From: Actinomycetota bacterium
GTDB taxonomy: Bacteria > Actinomycetota > Actinomycetes > Streptosporangiales > Streptosporangiaceae
Assembly (NCBI GenBank): GCA_003168215.1
Contig: PMSW01000162.1
Span: forward strand, 30,407-67,473
Reading direction: 5' to 3'
Length of the DNA stretch: 37,067 bases
In this document: in pieces, positions 7,703 to 15,269 of the stretch
Layout: each line of letters begins with the position of its first letter
Numbering within the stretch: the first letter of the stretch is position 1
Position numbers and translations under genes: made by a program
Notes under the pieces: model-generated
The model's input: the letters and a program-made list of their open reading frames with translations, nothing else
What the model was told of the DNA's origin: nothing
Databases searched by the model: none

Positions 7703-8017
7703 TTATGACCGGTCGTAGTGCGTGGGCGGGAAGGGATCCTGCTCGCCGCCGGCACCCAGCTCTCCTTCGTCCAGCTCCCGCCGGATCTCGGCGCGCTCCG
7801 CTAGGTACTCCTGCGACTCGGTGACGTCCTTGCCCGGCGGCGTGTCGGTTGCGGCGGGCACCTCGTCCGGGTCATAGGCGTCGATGCCCGCGTCGACGCG
7901 TTCTTCCTCGGTGAGACGGGCGAGCTGGTCATCGTCAAGGTGCGCGGGCGCGCCGCCATGTTCCCGGCGGTCGCGGTGAAACCGCTCAGCTGGCGGATCC
8001 GGGATCTGCTCTGTCAC
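7703..8017 (-). CDS. Small acidic hypothetical protein
   Basis: A 104-residue hydrophilic protein rich in Asp, Glu and Pro, with no membrane segment or signal. Its middle (DDDQLARLTEEERVDAGID) is likely helical, and the C terminus ends in DPFPPTHYDRS. I do not recognise the family. The GTG at 8017 is chosen because GGAGG lies 6 bases upstream; a longer reading from 8047 lacks a ribosome site. It is divergent from nucS and convergent with the G1 peptidase gene. A disordered cytoplasmic protein is the most that can be inferred. Confidence 0.65.
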   Translation of the reverse strand: MTEQIPDPPAERFHRDRREHGGAPAHLDDDQLARLTEEERVDAGIDAYDPDEVPAATDTPPGKDVTESQEYLAERAEIRRELDEGELGAGGEQDPFPPTHYDRS

Positions 8018-8090
8018 GATGCCTCCAGCATGCGAAGAGAAAAGCACGTGCCATCCGTGGCACGGTTCCGATGCTAGCCGGGCACCCGCC

Positions 8091-8117
8091 GCAGCCGCTG
8101 CAGCCGCTGCAGCCGCT
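8091..8117. repeat. Three tandem copies of a 9-bp unit
   Basis: GCAGCCGCT is repeated exactly three times (8091-8099, 8100-8108, 8109-8117) in the 270-base interval between the small acidic gene and nucS. The interval has no certain gene. A plus-strand frame from about 8120 to 8369 has GC-rich third positions and overlaps the start of nucS, but it cannot be assigned. Confidence 0.6.
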
Positions 8118-8287
8118 GACGTGATCTTTGAGTCGCCGGGAGAGCCAGCGATCCGGATGCTGGAGATGTCCGCCGAAGCGCAGGCGGCCGGTCTCCTGCC
8201 GCCGGATGCGTTCGAGCAGGCCGCGTCAGGCAGCCGCCTGCCGGTTCTTACGGAGGAAGCTCGGCGGCAGGGCTACAGTTGGCTCTC

Positions 8288-8947
8288 GTGCGGCTCGTCA
8301 TCGCCCGGTGCAGCGTCAACTACGCGGGACGCCTGTCGGCTCATCTCCCGCTCGCGCTGCGGCTGCTGATCATCAAGGCGGACTCCTCGGTGCTGGTCCA
8401 TGCCGACGGCGGCAGCTACAAGCCGCTGAACTGGATGTCCCCGCCCTGCCGGCTGGACGAGCAGCCGGGCCGGTGGGTGGTCACCGGCAAATCCGGCGAG
8501 ACCCTTACCATCGAGCTCGAGGAAATTCTCGCTGACTCCTCGTTCGACCTGGGGATTGATCCCGGCCTGATCAAGGACGGCGTCGAGTCGCACCTGCAGG
8601 AGCTGCTGGCGGCCCAGATGCACGTCCTTGGCGAAGGCTGGCGGCTGGTCCGCCGCGAGTACCCGACCCCGATCGGACCAGTCGACCTGATGTGCCGGGA
8701 TGCCGCGGGCGCTTGCGTGGCAATCGAGATCAAGCGGCGCGGCGAGATCGACGGGGTCGAGCAGCTGACCCGCTACCTCGAGCTGCTGAACAGGGACCCG
8801 CTGCTGGCCCCGGTGCAGGGCATCTTCGCCGCCCAGGAGATCAAGCCGCAAGCCCGCATCCTGGCCCAGGACCGCGGTATCCGCTGCCTCGTCCTCGACT
8901 ACGACTCAATGCGCGGCGCCGACGATGGCGCACTGCGCTTGTTCTGA
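8288..8947 (+). CDS. nucS: Mismatch-specific endonuclease NucS (EndoMS)
   Basis: A 219-residue protein that matches actinobacterial NucS, the enzyme of MutS/MutL-independent mismatch repair, which cuts both strands at mismatches. The N-terminal dimer/DNA-binding part carries [12 protein letters not shown] and [10 protein letters not shown], with the conserved Trp49. The C-terminal PD-(D/E)xK nuclease has Asp133 (PVDLM), Glu147 and Lys149 (AIEIKRR). The extreme C terminus LRLF fits the sliding-clamp binding tail known in this family. I chose the GTG at 8288 by alignment to the usual MRLVIARCS start; an in-frame TTG three codons earlier is possible. No clear Shine-Dalgarno precedes it. A TACAGT at 8274-8279 might be a -10 box giving a near-leaderless mRNA. 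Confidence 0.95.
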   Translation: MRLVIARCSVNYAGRLSAHLPLALRLLIIKADSSVLVHADGGSYKPLNWMSPPCRLDEQPGRWVVTGKSGETLTIELEEILADSSFDLGIDPGLIKDGVESHLQELLAAQMHVLGEGWRLVRREYPTPIGPVDLMCRDAAGACVAIEIKRRGEIDGVEQLTRYLELLNRDPLLAPVQGIFAAQEIKPQARILAQDRGIRCLVLDYDSMRGADDGALRLF

Positions 8948-8975
8948 GTGGCCAGGGTGAGGACTGCTTACTGGG

Positions 8976-9563
8976 TTACGTGCCGGTCACTCCGTCAGCC
9001 ATCTCGCGGAGGATGTCGATGTGACCGTTATGCCGGGCGGTCTCCTCGATCAGGTGGAAGAGGATCCACCGCAGCGTGACAGGTTCGGTGCGCCACCTCA
9101 TTTTCCCCTTGGACGGCGTATCCAGGTCGAGGGAAGCCACGAGCTCCCGGTACCGCGCGCAGCTGGATTCGTATTCGGCGAGCAGCTGGGCGATCGGGAT
9201 CTCGACGGCGATGCGCATCTCGCGGTCGGGGTCCTCCCCGGTCCCAGGACTGTGGTCTTCCTCGCCGAGCAGGATGGCCTCGAGCCAGCCGTACTCGACC
9301 CAGCGCAGGTGGCTGACCAGTCCGGAGATGGTCATCAGCGGAGAGCCCGGCAGCGGCGCGCGGCGGGCGTCCTGCTCGGCGATCCCGGCGCACTTCGCGT
9401 GCACCGTGTCGCGGGTGTAGTCCAGGAGCGTGGTCAGTATCGTGCGCTCGTCAAAGCTGACCGGGATGTCGTCCGTACGGGAAGCGGGCGACTTGCCCGC
9501 ATCTTCATCAGCTGATGCGGGTGTGCGGCCGTCAGCGGGGGCGGCCATCGGATCAGAAGTCAT
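8976..9563 (-). CDS. DinB-like (DUF664) four-helix protein, probable thiol-dependent enzyme
   Basis: A 195-residue protein. Residues 1-30 are a disordered extension; the remainder is a DinB/DUF664 four-helix bundle. The candidate metal ligands are His85 (VSHLRWVEYGW) and His177 and His181 (EETARHNGH), the family triad. In actinomycetes this superfamily includes mycothiol-dependent transferases, so a thiol-linked detoxification role is plausible but unproven. The ATG at 9563 has AGAGGA 5 bases upstream. Expression is probably controlled after transcription starts: the roughly 120-base leader holds a 13-codon ORF and a hairpin that includes the Shine-Dalgarno. Confidence 0.85.
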   Translation of the reverse strand: MTSDPMAAPADGRTPASADEDAGKSPASRTDDIPVSFDERTILTTLLDYTRDTVHAKCAGIAEQDARRAPLPGSPLMTISGLVSHLRWVEYGWLEAILLGEEDHSPGTGEDPDREMRIAVEIPIAQLLAEYESSCARYRELVASLDLDTPSKGKMRWRTEPVTLRWILFHLIEETARHNGHIDILREMADGVTGT

Positions 9564-9569
9564 TTCAGT

Positions 9570-9586
9570 CCTCTGCTGAGCAGAGG
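9570..9586 (-). promoter_or_regulatory. Perfect hairpin over the Shine-Dalgarno of the DinB-like gene
   Basis: CCTCTGCT (9570-9577) and AGCAGAGG (9579-9586) are perfect 8-bp arms with a single base between. In the RNA, the 3' arm contains most of AGAGGA, the ribosome site for the ATG at 9563. Folding, with the loop opened by a few pairs, would hide that site. As DNA, the same 17-bp palindrome could equally be a repressor operator. Confidence 0.5.
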
Positions 9587-9601
9587 CGCGACCGGGATCG
9601 G

Positions 9602-9643
9602 TCAGAGCCGGTCTCCTGGGGGCGCCTGGAGATTGCTGGACAT
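9602..9643 (-). CDS. 13-codon leader ORF upstream of the DinB-like gene
   Basis: ATG at 9643 reads MSSNLQAPPGDRL and stops with TGA at 9602. It is preceded by AAGGAGG 4 bases upstream, the strongest ribosome site in this neighbourhood. It lies inside the transcript predicted from the promoter at 9690-9718 and ends 38 bases before the DinB-like ATG, in a different frame. The hairpin over the downstream Shine-Dalgarno starts 16 bases after its stop. The layout suggests a translated leader whose ribosome occupancy affects the downstream gene; the peptide contains a Pro-Pro pair, a known slow step. This is inference from arrangement only. Confidence 0.5.
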   Translation of the reverse strand: MSSNLQAPPGDRL

Positions 9644-9689
9644 CGCGCCTCCTTCCTGGTCAGGTGCGCCGCGATGCGGCAACGTTGCG

Positions 9690-9718
9690 ATCCTAGGGTG
9701 CACGGACCGGCCGGGCAA
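9690..9718 (-). promoter_or_regulatory. Promoter for the DinB-like gene
   Basis: Read leftward, TTGCCC (9718-9713) and TAGGAT (9695-9690) are separated by 17 bases, fitting a housekeeping sigma promoter. The start of transcription would be near 9683, giving a leader of about 120 bases. Confidence 0.55.
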
Positions 9719-9914
9719 CAGGGATGCCGGGCGGCGGTGCCGGGTCCGGCACGGGCCCCGGCGGGCCCGCCCTGCCCGGTGCCTGCCATCAGCCCGCTCC
9801 TGTTCCCTGCCGCCATTCAGCTTGTCGCATCCCAACGGTATCTGCCGCGCCACGGCCGGTGATTTACTTGGCATGCGACGGCCTGAATTGCTGGACTCGA
9901 TGACGGTGAGGGCA

Positions 9915-11432
9915 ATGGCGACCACGACCTGGACGCATGAACCGGCGAAGTCCGTGGAGACGTTCGACACGCTGAATCCCGCGACGGGCGAGGTCATCGC
10001 TACCTTCGGAGTCTGCGGCGAGCACGAGATCCAGGCGGCGCTCGTCCGGGCGCACCGGGCCGCTGCCTGGTGGGCGGGGTTGCCGGCAACGGACCGGCGG
10101 ATCAGGCTGCTGGCCTGGAAATCGCATATCACCAGGTACATGGCCCGGCTGGCCGAGCTGGTGCACACCGAGACCGGCAAGCCGCTGGCCGATGCCCAGC
10201 TGGAGATCCTGCTGGCGATCGTGCATATCGACTGGGCCGCTAAGAATGCTCACAAGGTGCTGCGATCGCGAAAGGTACGCAGCGGCCTTGTCGCCATTAA
10301 TCAGGCGGCCACGCTTGAGTATCAGCCTCTTGGCGTGGTCGGTGTTATCGGCCCGTGGAATTACCCGGTGTTCACCCCGATCGGGTCGATTGCCTACGCG
10401 CTGGCGGCGGGGAACGCGGTCTTGTTCAAGCCGAGCGAGTTCACCCCGGCGGTCGGCGGCTGGCTTGCCAGCTCGTTCGCCGAGGTAGTGCCGGAGCAGC
10501 CGGTACTCCAGCTGATCACCGGATCCGGGGAGACCGGCGACATCCTGGCCAGAAGCGGGGTCAGCAAGATAGCCTTCACTGGCTCGGCGAGCACGGCCAG
10601 GAAGGTCATGGCCGCCTGCGCGCAGAACCTCACCCCGATGGTCGCCGAGTGCGGCGGCAAGGATGCCTTCCTCGTCGGGTCCGACGCGGATCTCGACGCC
10701 GCGGCGGACGCCGCCGCCTGGGGAGCGCTCTCCAACGCCGGGCAGACCTGCGTCGGGGTGGAGCGCGTGTACGTGGTCGAGGACGTCTATCACACGTTCC
10801 TTGAGAAGCTCAGCGAACGGGTAGCCGGGCTTCGTCCCGGCGAGGATCGCGAGGCGGATTACGGCCCGATGACGATGCCCGGCCAGATCGAGGTCATCGA
10901 GACGCATATCGCGGACGCGCTCGCCCGGGGCGGGCGGCCGATCGTCGGCGGCATGGCCAGCATCCGAAGGCCATTCGTCGGCCCGGTCATCCTCGCCGAC
11001 GTGCCGGAGGAGAGCCGCGCGGTGACCGACGAGACGTTCGGCCCGACGGTCACTGTCACGAAAGTGGCCGACCTGGCCGAAGGCGTCAGGCTGGCAAACG
11101 GCGGCCATTACGGCCTGGGCGCCACCGTCTTCACCGGGAACAGGAAGAAAGCGATGGCTGCCGCAAGGGCGCTGCGCAGCGGCATGACGGCGGTCAACTC
11201 GGTCATCGCGTACGCCAGCGTCCCGGCGCTGCCGTTCGGGGGATCGGGCGATTCCGGCTTCGGGCGCATCCACGGTGCCGACGGGCTGCGGGAGTTTTCC
11301 CGGCCCAAGGCCATCACCCGGCAGCGGATGAAGCCGCTGGTGAACCTGACATCGTTCGCCCGGACCGACAAGGACATGAAGAAGATCCTCAGCCTCGTGA
11401 CCGTCCTGCACGGCAAGCGCTACAAGAAGTAG
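9915..11432 (+). CDS. Aldehyde dehydrogenase family protein
   Basis: A 505-residue NAD(P)-dependent aldehyde dehydrogenase. Motifs are GPWNYP (146-151), FKPSEFTP, FTGSASTAR (221-229), the general base Glu245 in VAECGGKD and the nucleophile Cys279 in NAGQTCVG. The C-terminal LPFGGSGDSGFGRIHG segment is also typical. The closest-looking relatives are succinate-semialdehyde or long-chain aldehyde dehydrogenase types; the substrate is not determined. The first real-looking residues are MATTTWTHEP, with GTGAGGG ahead of the ATG at 9915; ATGs at 9900 and 9873 are alternatives. The upstream extension of the frame is antisense to the DinB leader. The gene stands alone and ends before a convergent DUF1707 gene. 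Confidence 0.92.
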   Translation: MATTTWTHEPAKSVETFDTLNPATGEVIATFGVCGEHEIQAALVRAHRAAAWWAGLPATDRRIRLLAWKSHITRYMARLAELVHTETGKPLADAQLEILLAIVHIDWAAKNAHKVLRSRKVRSGLVAINQAATLEYQPLGVVGVIGPWNYPVFTPIGSIAYALAAGNAVLFKPSEFTPAVGGWLASSFAEVVPEQPVLQLITGSGETGDILARSGVSKIAFTGSASTARKVMAACAQNLTPMVAECGGKDAFLVGSDADLDAAADAAAWGALSNAGQTCVGVERVYVVEDVYHTFLEKLSERVAGLRPGEDREADYGPMTMPGQIEVIETHIADALARGGRPIVGGMASIRRPFVGPVILADVPEESRAVTDETFGPTVTVTKVADLAEGVRLANGGHYGLGATVFTGNRKKAMAAARALRSGMTAVNSVIAYASVPALPFGGSGDSGFGRIHGADGLREFSRPKAITRQRMKPLVNLTSFARTDKDMKKILSLVTVLHGKRYKK

Positions 11433-11493
11433 CCGCGCACCTGGCGGGCTGCCCCGACCCCGGCATCCGGGTTCCGCTGAGATAGGGGTGGGA

Positions 11494-12006
11494 TCAGCCC
11501 TTCCCGGCCGGCAAGCCTCGCCCGGCGGACCGGCGGCTGCGCCGGATCTGCGTGACGCCAGCCGATACGGCGAACAGCGCAGCCCCGGACGGGCCGGCGA
11601 CCCAAACCGGCCAGGGGTAGATCAGGTGGCCGGTGGTGCCGCTGACAAGAACCCAGACCACCACATTGATCGATACGGCGGCCAGCCAGATCGTCCACAG
11701 CACCTTGAGCGCGGCGGGCAGATCGGCGAGGACGCCTGGCGGGGCGGCTGCAACGCCTGGCGGGCCGGCTGCAGCCTGCGCAGCCGCGGCGGGCGGAGCC
11801 GCCTCGCGCTTTGCCATCGGGTGAACCTCGGGCAGATCGGCGTACAGCGGGGCGAGATCACCGTAGGTCACCGCTTCGTAAGCGAGCCCTATGCGGTCAA
11901 GGTACTCATCCATCTTCAGGCGGCCGTCTTCCAGCGAGGCGCGCAGCCGCTCGACGGCCTCTTGCCGGTCACCGTCCGAGGCTCGCATCTTGTGGTGATC
12001 TTCCAT
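11494..12006 (-). CDS. DUF1707 domain membrane protein
   Basis: A 170-residue protein. Residues 7-60 (MRASDGDRQEAVERLRASL through TYGDLAPLYADLP) are a clear DUF1707 domain, a small helical module common in actinobacteria and related to SHOCT-like domains. A Pro/Ala-rich linker follows. Two membrane helices come next, near WTIWLAAVSINVVVWVLV and PVWVAGPSGAALFAV, in the usual two-helix arrangement, with a basic cytoplasmic tail. The ATG at 12006 is chosen because GGAGG lies 5 bases upstream. The biochemical role is unknown. It converges on the aldehyde dehydrogenase gene. Confidence 0.85.
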   Translation of the reverse strand: MEDHHKMRASDGDRQEAVERLRASLEDGRLKMDEYLDRIGLAYEAVTYGDLAPLYADLPEVHPMAKREAAPPAAAAQAAAGPPGVAAAPPGVLADLPAALKVLWTIWLAAVSINVVVWVLVSGTTGHLIYPWPVWVAGPSGAALFAVSAGVTQIRRSRRSAGRGLPAGKG

Positions 12007-12069
12007 CGCGCGCCTCCGCCTGATGTTGCGTACTGGCCACATCACAGGGTATTTGGTGCGAAACCGGGG

Positions 12070-12090
12070 GGCGCATTACCCGCATGCGCC
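12070..12090. promoter_or_regulatory. Inverted repeat upstream of the DUF1707 gene
   Basis: GGCGCAT (12070-12076) and ATGCGCC (12084-12090) are perfect 7-bp arms around 7 bases. The element lies 64 bases upstream of the DUF1707 start and 106 bases after the GMC oxidoreductase stop. It could be an operator or a second terminator for the GMC gene; no known regulator site is matched. Confidence 0.35.
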
Positions 12091-12128
12091 TGACGTGGAA
12101 TGGTCCGTCATCGAGCGGCCAGTTTTAC

Positions 12129-12174
12129 CCCTGGCGGCCGCCGGCCACAGGCGGCCGGATTGCCTCCGCCAGGG
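12129..12174 (-). terminator. Terminator hairpin after the GMC oxidoreductase gene
   Basis: CCCTGGCGG (12129-12137) and CCGCCAGGG (12166-12174) are perfect 9-bp arms enclosing a GC-rich inner hairpin. It begins 22 bases after the GMC stop at 12196 on the minus strand. Confidence 0.5.
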
Positions 12175-12195
12175 TGCAGGAGGGCACCCAGTCCA

Positions 12196-13881
12196 TCATC
12201 CTGTGACCGGCCCCCGGCCTCCGGAATCACGCGCCAGGGTAAGGCCGGCGGCCGGCATGGCCAGGTCGGCGGGCTCCAGAGCGGCGAGCGGTGCCCGGCC
12301 GCTGATCAGGTCGGCGGCCCGCTCGGCGATGGCGATCGTCGGCGCGTTGGTATTGCCCCTGGGGACTACGGGCATCACCGAGGCGTCGACGACACGCAGC
12401 CCGTCAACCCCGCGGACGCGAAGTTCCGTATCCACGACGCTGGTGAGCTTGCTAGCGGCCAGCCGGGAATCACCTCCCATCGCGCAGGTACCGACCGGGT
12501 GGTAGATCGTGCTGATGTCGCGCCGCACGAATTCCCGGAGCTCGGTCTCGGTGCGGACGCTGGTGCCGGGCGCAAGCTCCGACTTGCAGATCTTTGCCAT
12601 CGCCGGGGCCGCCGCGATCTGCCGTGCCATCTGAATGCCCCGGACCAGCGGCTCGATGTCGGCACCGTCGGAGAGGTAGGCAGGATCGATGGCCGGCTTG
12701 TGCCTCGGGTCTGCGCTGCGGAGCCGAATCCGGCCGCGGCTTCCGACGGCCACCAGGGTGACGAGCAGGGAGAGCGCCCGGATCGACGGATCGGTAAGAC
12801 CGAAGTTCTGGTATGGCGTCGGGAGCACGTGCCACTGCAGGTCAGGTGCCGGAAGCGCTGGGTCCGTGCGGCTGAATCCGCCGGCCTCCGCCACGTTCGT
12901 CGTCAGCGGGCCCGAGTGCATCATGCGCCAGCGGGCGAGGTTTTTCGGGCCTGCCTTCTCCCATAGCCCAGTCGTCTTCGGGGTGTGCCACATCGCCGTC
13001 ACGATGGGATGATCGGACAGATTGGCGCCTACGCCAGGGCTGTCAGCGATCACGCCTATGTCATGCTCGGCCAGGTGGTCGGCTGGCCCGATGCCGGACA
13101 GCATGAGCAGCTGCGGGCTGCCGATCGCGCCTGCAGCAAGGATAACCTCGTTTTCCGCCCTGGCCATCTCCCCGACGCCGCGCAGCAGGTAGCGCACGCC
13201 CACCGCGCGGCCTCCCTCGATCGCCACGCCGGTCACCAGGGCATCGGTCTGCACGGTCAGGTTGGGCCGCCCGGCGGCCGGATGCAGGAAGGCGTCAGCG
13301 GCCGACCATCGGCGACCGGCGCGCTGGGTGACCTGATAAAACCCGGCACCGTCCTGCCGCGGCCCGTTGAAATCGTCGTTGGCCGCCATGCCCCATTGCC
13401 CGGCCGCGTCGACGAACGCCGTTGTCAGGGCTGATTTGTACCTCGGGTCCTGCACGGACAACGGGCCGTCGGCACCGTGATACGCCGACGCGCCGCGCGA
13501 GTTGCCCTCCGAGCGGAGGAAGTAAGGGAGCAGATCGGTATAACCCCAGCCGTAGCAGCCGTAGGCGTCCCGCCAGGTGTCGTAGTCGTACCTGCTGCCC
13601 CGGATATAGACCATCGCATTGATGGACGATGAACCGCCCAGGGTCCGGCCACGAGGCCAGTAGATGGCCCGGCCAGCCGCGCGTTCCTGCGGCACCGTCA
13701 GGTAGTCCCAGTCGTAGGTGCTCTTGAAAAGCAGGTTCAGCGCAGCCGGGATATGTATCTCGTCGGCGTCATCCGGCGGCCCGGCCTCCAGCAGCAGCAC
13801 ACGCGTGGACGGGTTCTCGGTAAGGCGCGCCGCCAGGACGCAGCCGGCGCTGCCGGCCCCAACGATGACATAGTCGTACAC
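12196..13881 (-). CDS. GMC family FAD-dependent oxidoreductase (choline/alcohol dehydrogenase-like)
   Basis: A 561-residue glucose-methanol-choline oxidoreductase. It has the FAD-binding VGAGSAG at the N terminus, the family signatures RTLGGSSSINAMVYIRG and GSPQLLMLSGIGP, and the C-terminal active-site region YHPVGTCAMGG with the catalytic His, then GNTNAPTIAIAERAADLI closing the FAD site. Such enzymes oxidise a primary or secondary alcohol at a membrane or in the cytoplasm; the substrate is unknown, and no betaine aldehyde dehydrogenase is in the same operon. Two GTG codons compete. The one at 13887 lies inside the GGGAGG ribosome site, so the GTG at 13881 is better placed. A 6-bp inverted repeat, CCGAAC-ACC-GTTCGG (13891-13905), just upstream may be an operator. 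Confidence 0.9.
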   Translation of the reverse strand: MYDYVIVGAGSAGCVLAARLTENPSTRVLLLEAGPPDDADEIHIPAALNLLFKSTYDWDYLTVPQERAAGRAIYWPRGRTLGGSSSINAMVYIRGSRYDYDTWRDAYGCYGWGYTDLLPYFLRSEGNSRGASAYHGADGPLSVQDPRYKSALTTAFVDAAGQWGMAANDDFNGPRQDGAGFYQVTQRAGRRWSAADAFLHPAAGRPNLTVQTDALVTGVAIEGGRAVGVRYLLRGVGEMARAENEVILAAGAIGSPQLLMLSGIGPADHLAEHDIGVIADSPGVGANLSDHPIVTAMWHTPKTTGLWEKAGPKNLARWRMMHSGPLTTNVAEAGGFSRTDPALPAPDLQWHVLPTPYQNFGLTDPSIRALSLLVTLVAVGSRGRIRLRSADPRHKPAIDPAYLSDGADIEPLVRGIQMARQIAAAPAMAKICKSELAPGTSVRTETELREFVRRDISTIYHPVGTCAMGGDSRLAASKLTSVVDTELRVRGVDGLRVVDASVMPVVPRGNTNAPTIAIAERAADLISGRAPLAALEPADLAMPAAGLTLARDSGGRGPVTG

Positions 13882-13905
13882 GGCCACCTCCCGAACACCG
13901 TTCGG

Positions 13906-14223
13906 ATATCGAGGGACACCCTACTCGCTGGTGGCAGGCCGGAAACGCTGGGTGAATGGACCCAGATTCGATGGCCGTAACGCCAGTGCCGGGCCTGGCG
14001 GGCGGGGGTACGCCCTTACGGCCTGCCGGCGGCAGGAGGCCTGCGCCGCCCTTACCGGCGGCAGCGGATGGCCCGCGGTCCCGGGCCGCCGTACGCCGTC
14101 GGCGCACGCACGGCGCGGGACCGCGCGCCCCCCTCATGCATGGTCACTCCCGAGCCAGGCGGGCCCCCGAGACCACCTGGACGCCGTGAAAGCGACCCCG
14201 CAGGCCACTCTTGCTGACCTGCT
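13906..14223. other. Gene-free GC-rich interval upstream of the GMC gene
   Basis: Several frames are open here on both strands, but they have no ribosome sites and read as low-complexity Arg/Ala/Gly sequence. I see no gene or RNA. Confidence 0.5.
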
Positions 14224-14244
14224 CTAGGCCATATTCCGGCCTAG
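14224..14244. promoter_or_regulatory. Hairpin at the edge of an AT-richer island
   Basis: CTAGGCC (14224-14230) and GGCCTAG (14238-14244) form a 7-bp stem with a 7-base loop. It marks the left border of an island (about 14211-14400) that is visibly lower in GC than the rest of the window. It might be a terminator or a regulator site. Confidence 0.35.
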
Positions 14245-14325
14245 TCAGAATTATCAGTTCGATGACCGGAACCTCATCAGATCGGAGTCCGACACTCACC
14301 ATCACTGATTACTCTTCGTACTCAT

Positions 14326-14381
14326 ACGATGTCACATCGTTGTCAAAATGTGAATACCCCAGGTCAGAAGACTGCGCAGTC
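14326..14381. promoter_or_regulatory. Two perfect palindromes in the GMC/cobalamin adenosyltransferase interval
   Basis: ACGATGT-C-ACATCGT (14326-14340) is a perfect 15-base palindrome, and GACTGCGCAGTC (14370-14381) a perfect 12-base one. TTGACA, read leftward at 14346-14341, abuts the first, as expected of a -35 box next to an operator, although no good -10 follows. The pair lies in the AT-richer island between the divergent GMC and cobalamin adenosyltransferase genes and could control either. No known regulator motif is matched with confidence. Confidence 0.45.
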
Positions 14382-14500
14382 CGCCAGAACTGATACTGCA
14401 AAGGTGTCGGCAGGGCTCACGGATGATGCGGACTGACACTGTTTAGGCGCGACCGGAAGCTCATCTGACGTGTCACTCACGCACGCCGCGGCACGCGCTG

Positions 14501-14588
14501 CGGGCACGCCTCACTCCGGCTCCGGGCACGCCTCACTCCGGCCGCAGGCACGCCCGCCGCGCGGAACGGGCACGCCCGCCGCGCGCTA
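14501..14588. repeat. Four tandem 22-bp repeats upstream of the cobalamin adenosyltransferase gene
   Basis: Units start at 14501, 14523, 14545 and 14567 and share GGCACGCC near the start. The first two units are identical over their first 20 bases (from CGGGCACGCC), and the last two share 17 bases (from GGCACGCCCG). The period is not a multiple of three, so the array is not coding. It ends 10 bases before the ATG and would lie in the 5' leader or promoter of that gene. Confidence 0.75.
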
Positions 14589-14598
14589 CGGTGGAGCC

Positions 14599-15195
14599 AT
14601 GGCACGCGACCGAAGCGAGACACCGGTGGTGCTCTCCCGCATCTATACCCGTACCGGCGACGACGGGACCACCGGACTCGGCGACGCCAGCCGTGCGGCC
14701 AAGACTGACCCGCGGCTTGCGGCCTACGCCGACGTCGACGAGGCAAACTGCGCGATCGGAGTTGCCGTGACCCTTGGCGGGCTCCCTGACGCCATCACCG
14801 GGCCGCTGATCCGCATCCAGAACGAGCTCTTCGATGTCGGCGCGGACCTGTGTACGCCGGTGACGGAGAACCCCGCCTACCCGCCGCTGCGGATCGACGA
14901 AAGCTACGTGACCGCTCTTGAGCAGGAGTGCGACGCCCACAACGAAGGCCTGCCCGTGCTGCGCAGCTTTGTGCTGCCGGGCGGCACCGCGGGTGCAGCG
15001 CTGCTGCACGCGGCCCGGACGATCGTGCGACGGGCCGAGCGGAGCACATGGGCGGCCATCGAAGCGCACGGCGACTCCGTGCACCCGCTACCCGCCCGTT
15101 ATCTCAACAGGCTTTCCGACCTGCTTTTCATCCTGGCCCGCCGCGCCAACGAGCCGGCCGGCGATCTGCTCTGGAAGCCCGGCGGGGAACGCTAG
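14599..15195 (+). CDS. PduO-type cob(I)alamin adenosyltransferase
   Basis: A 198-residue ATP:cob(I)alamin adenosyltransferase of the PduO/MMAB type, which transfers the adenosyl group of ATP to cobalamin to make coenzyme B12. The N-terminal ATP-binding motif IYTRTGDDGTTGLGD is intact, followed by YADVDEANCAIG, the helix around RIQNELFDVGADLCTP, and the C-terminal YLNRLSDLLFILARRAN. The ATG at 14599 has GTGGAG 3 bases upstream; the frame upstream of it runs through the 22-bp repeats and is not coding. The same enzyme sits just past the ATP synthase operon in Streptomyces, which supports the synteny. It converges on the DUF2550 gene. Confidence 0.92.
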   Translation: MARDRSETPVVLSRIYTRTGDDGTTGLGDASRAAKTDPRLAAYADVDEANCAIGVAVTLGGLPDAITGPLIRIQNELFDVGADLCTPVTENPAYPPLRIDESYVTALEQECDAHNEGLPVLRSFVLPGGTAGAALLHAARTIVRRAERSTWAAIEAHGDSVHPLPARYLNRLSDLLFILARRANEPAGDLLWKPGGER

Positions 15196-15269
15196 CCGGT
15201 GCCTGGCGCGGCGCTAGGCCGGCTCGCCCGCTCGGGGATTGAGTAGCCGGCGGCTGCGTGCTGGGCAAG

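Noticed and set aside
9864-11411. A 515-codon minus-strand frame opposite the aldehyde dehydrogenase
   Set aside because: Shadow frame caused by high GC; it lacks motifs and a ribosome site.
14501-14588. A CRISPR array
   Set aside because: The 22-bp units are contiguous, with no spacers, and no cas genes are present.
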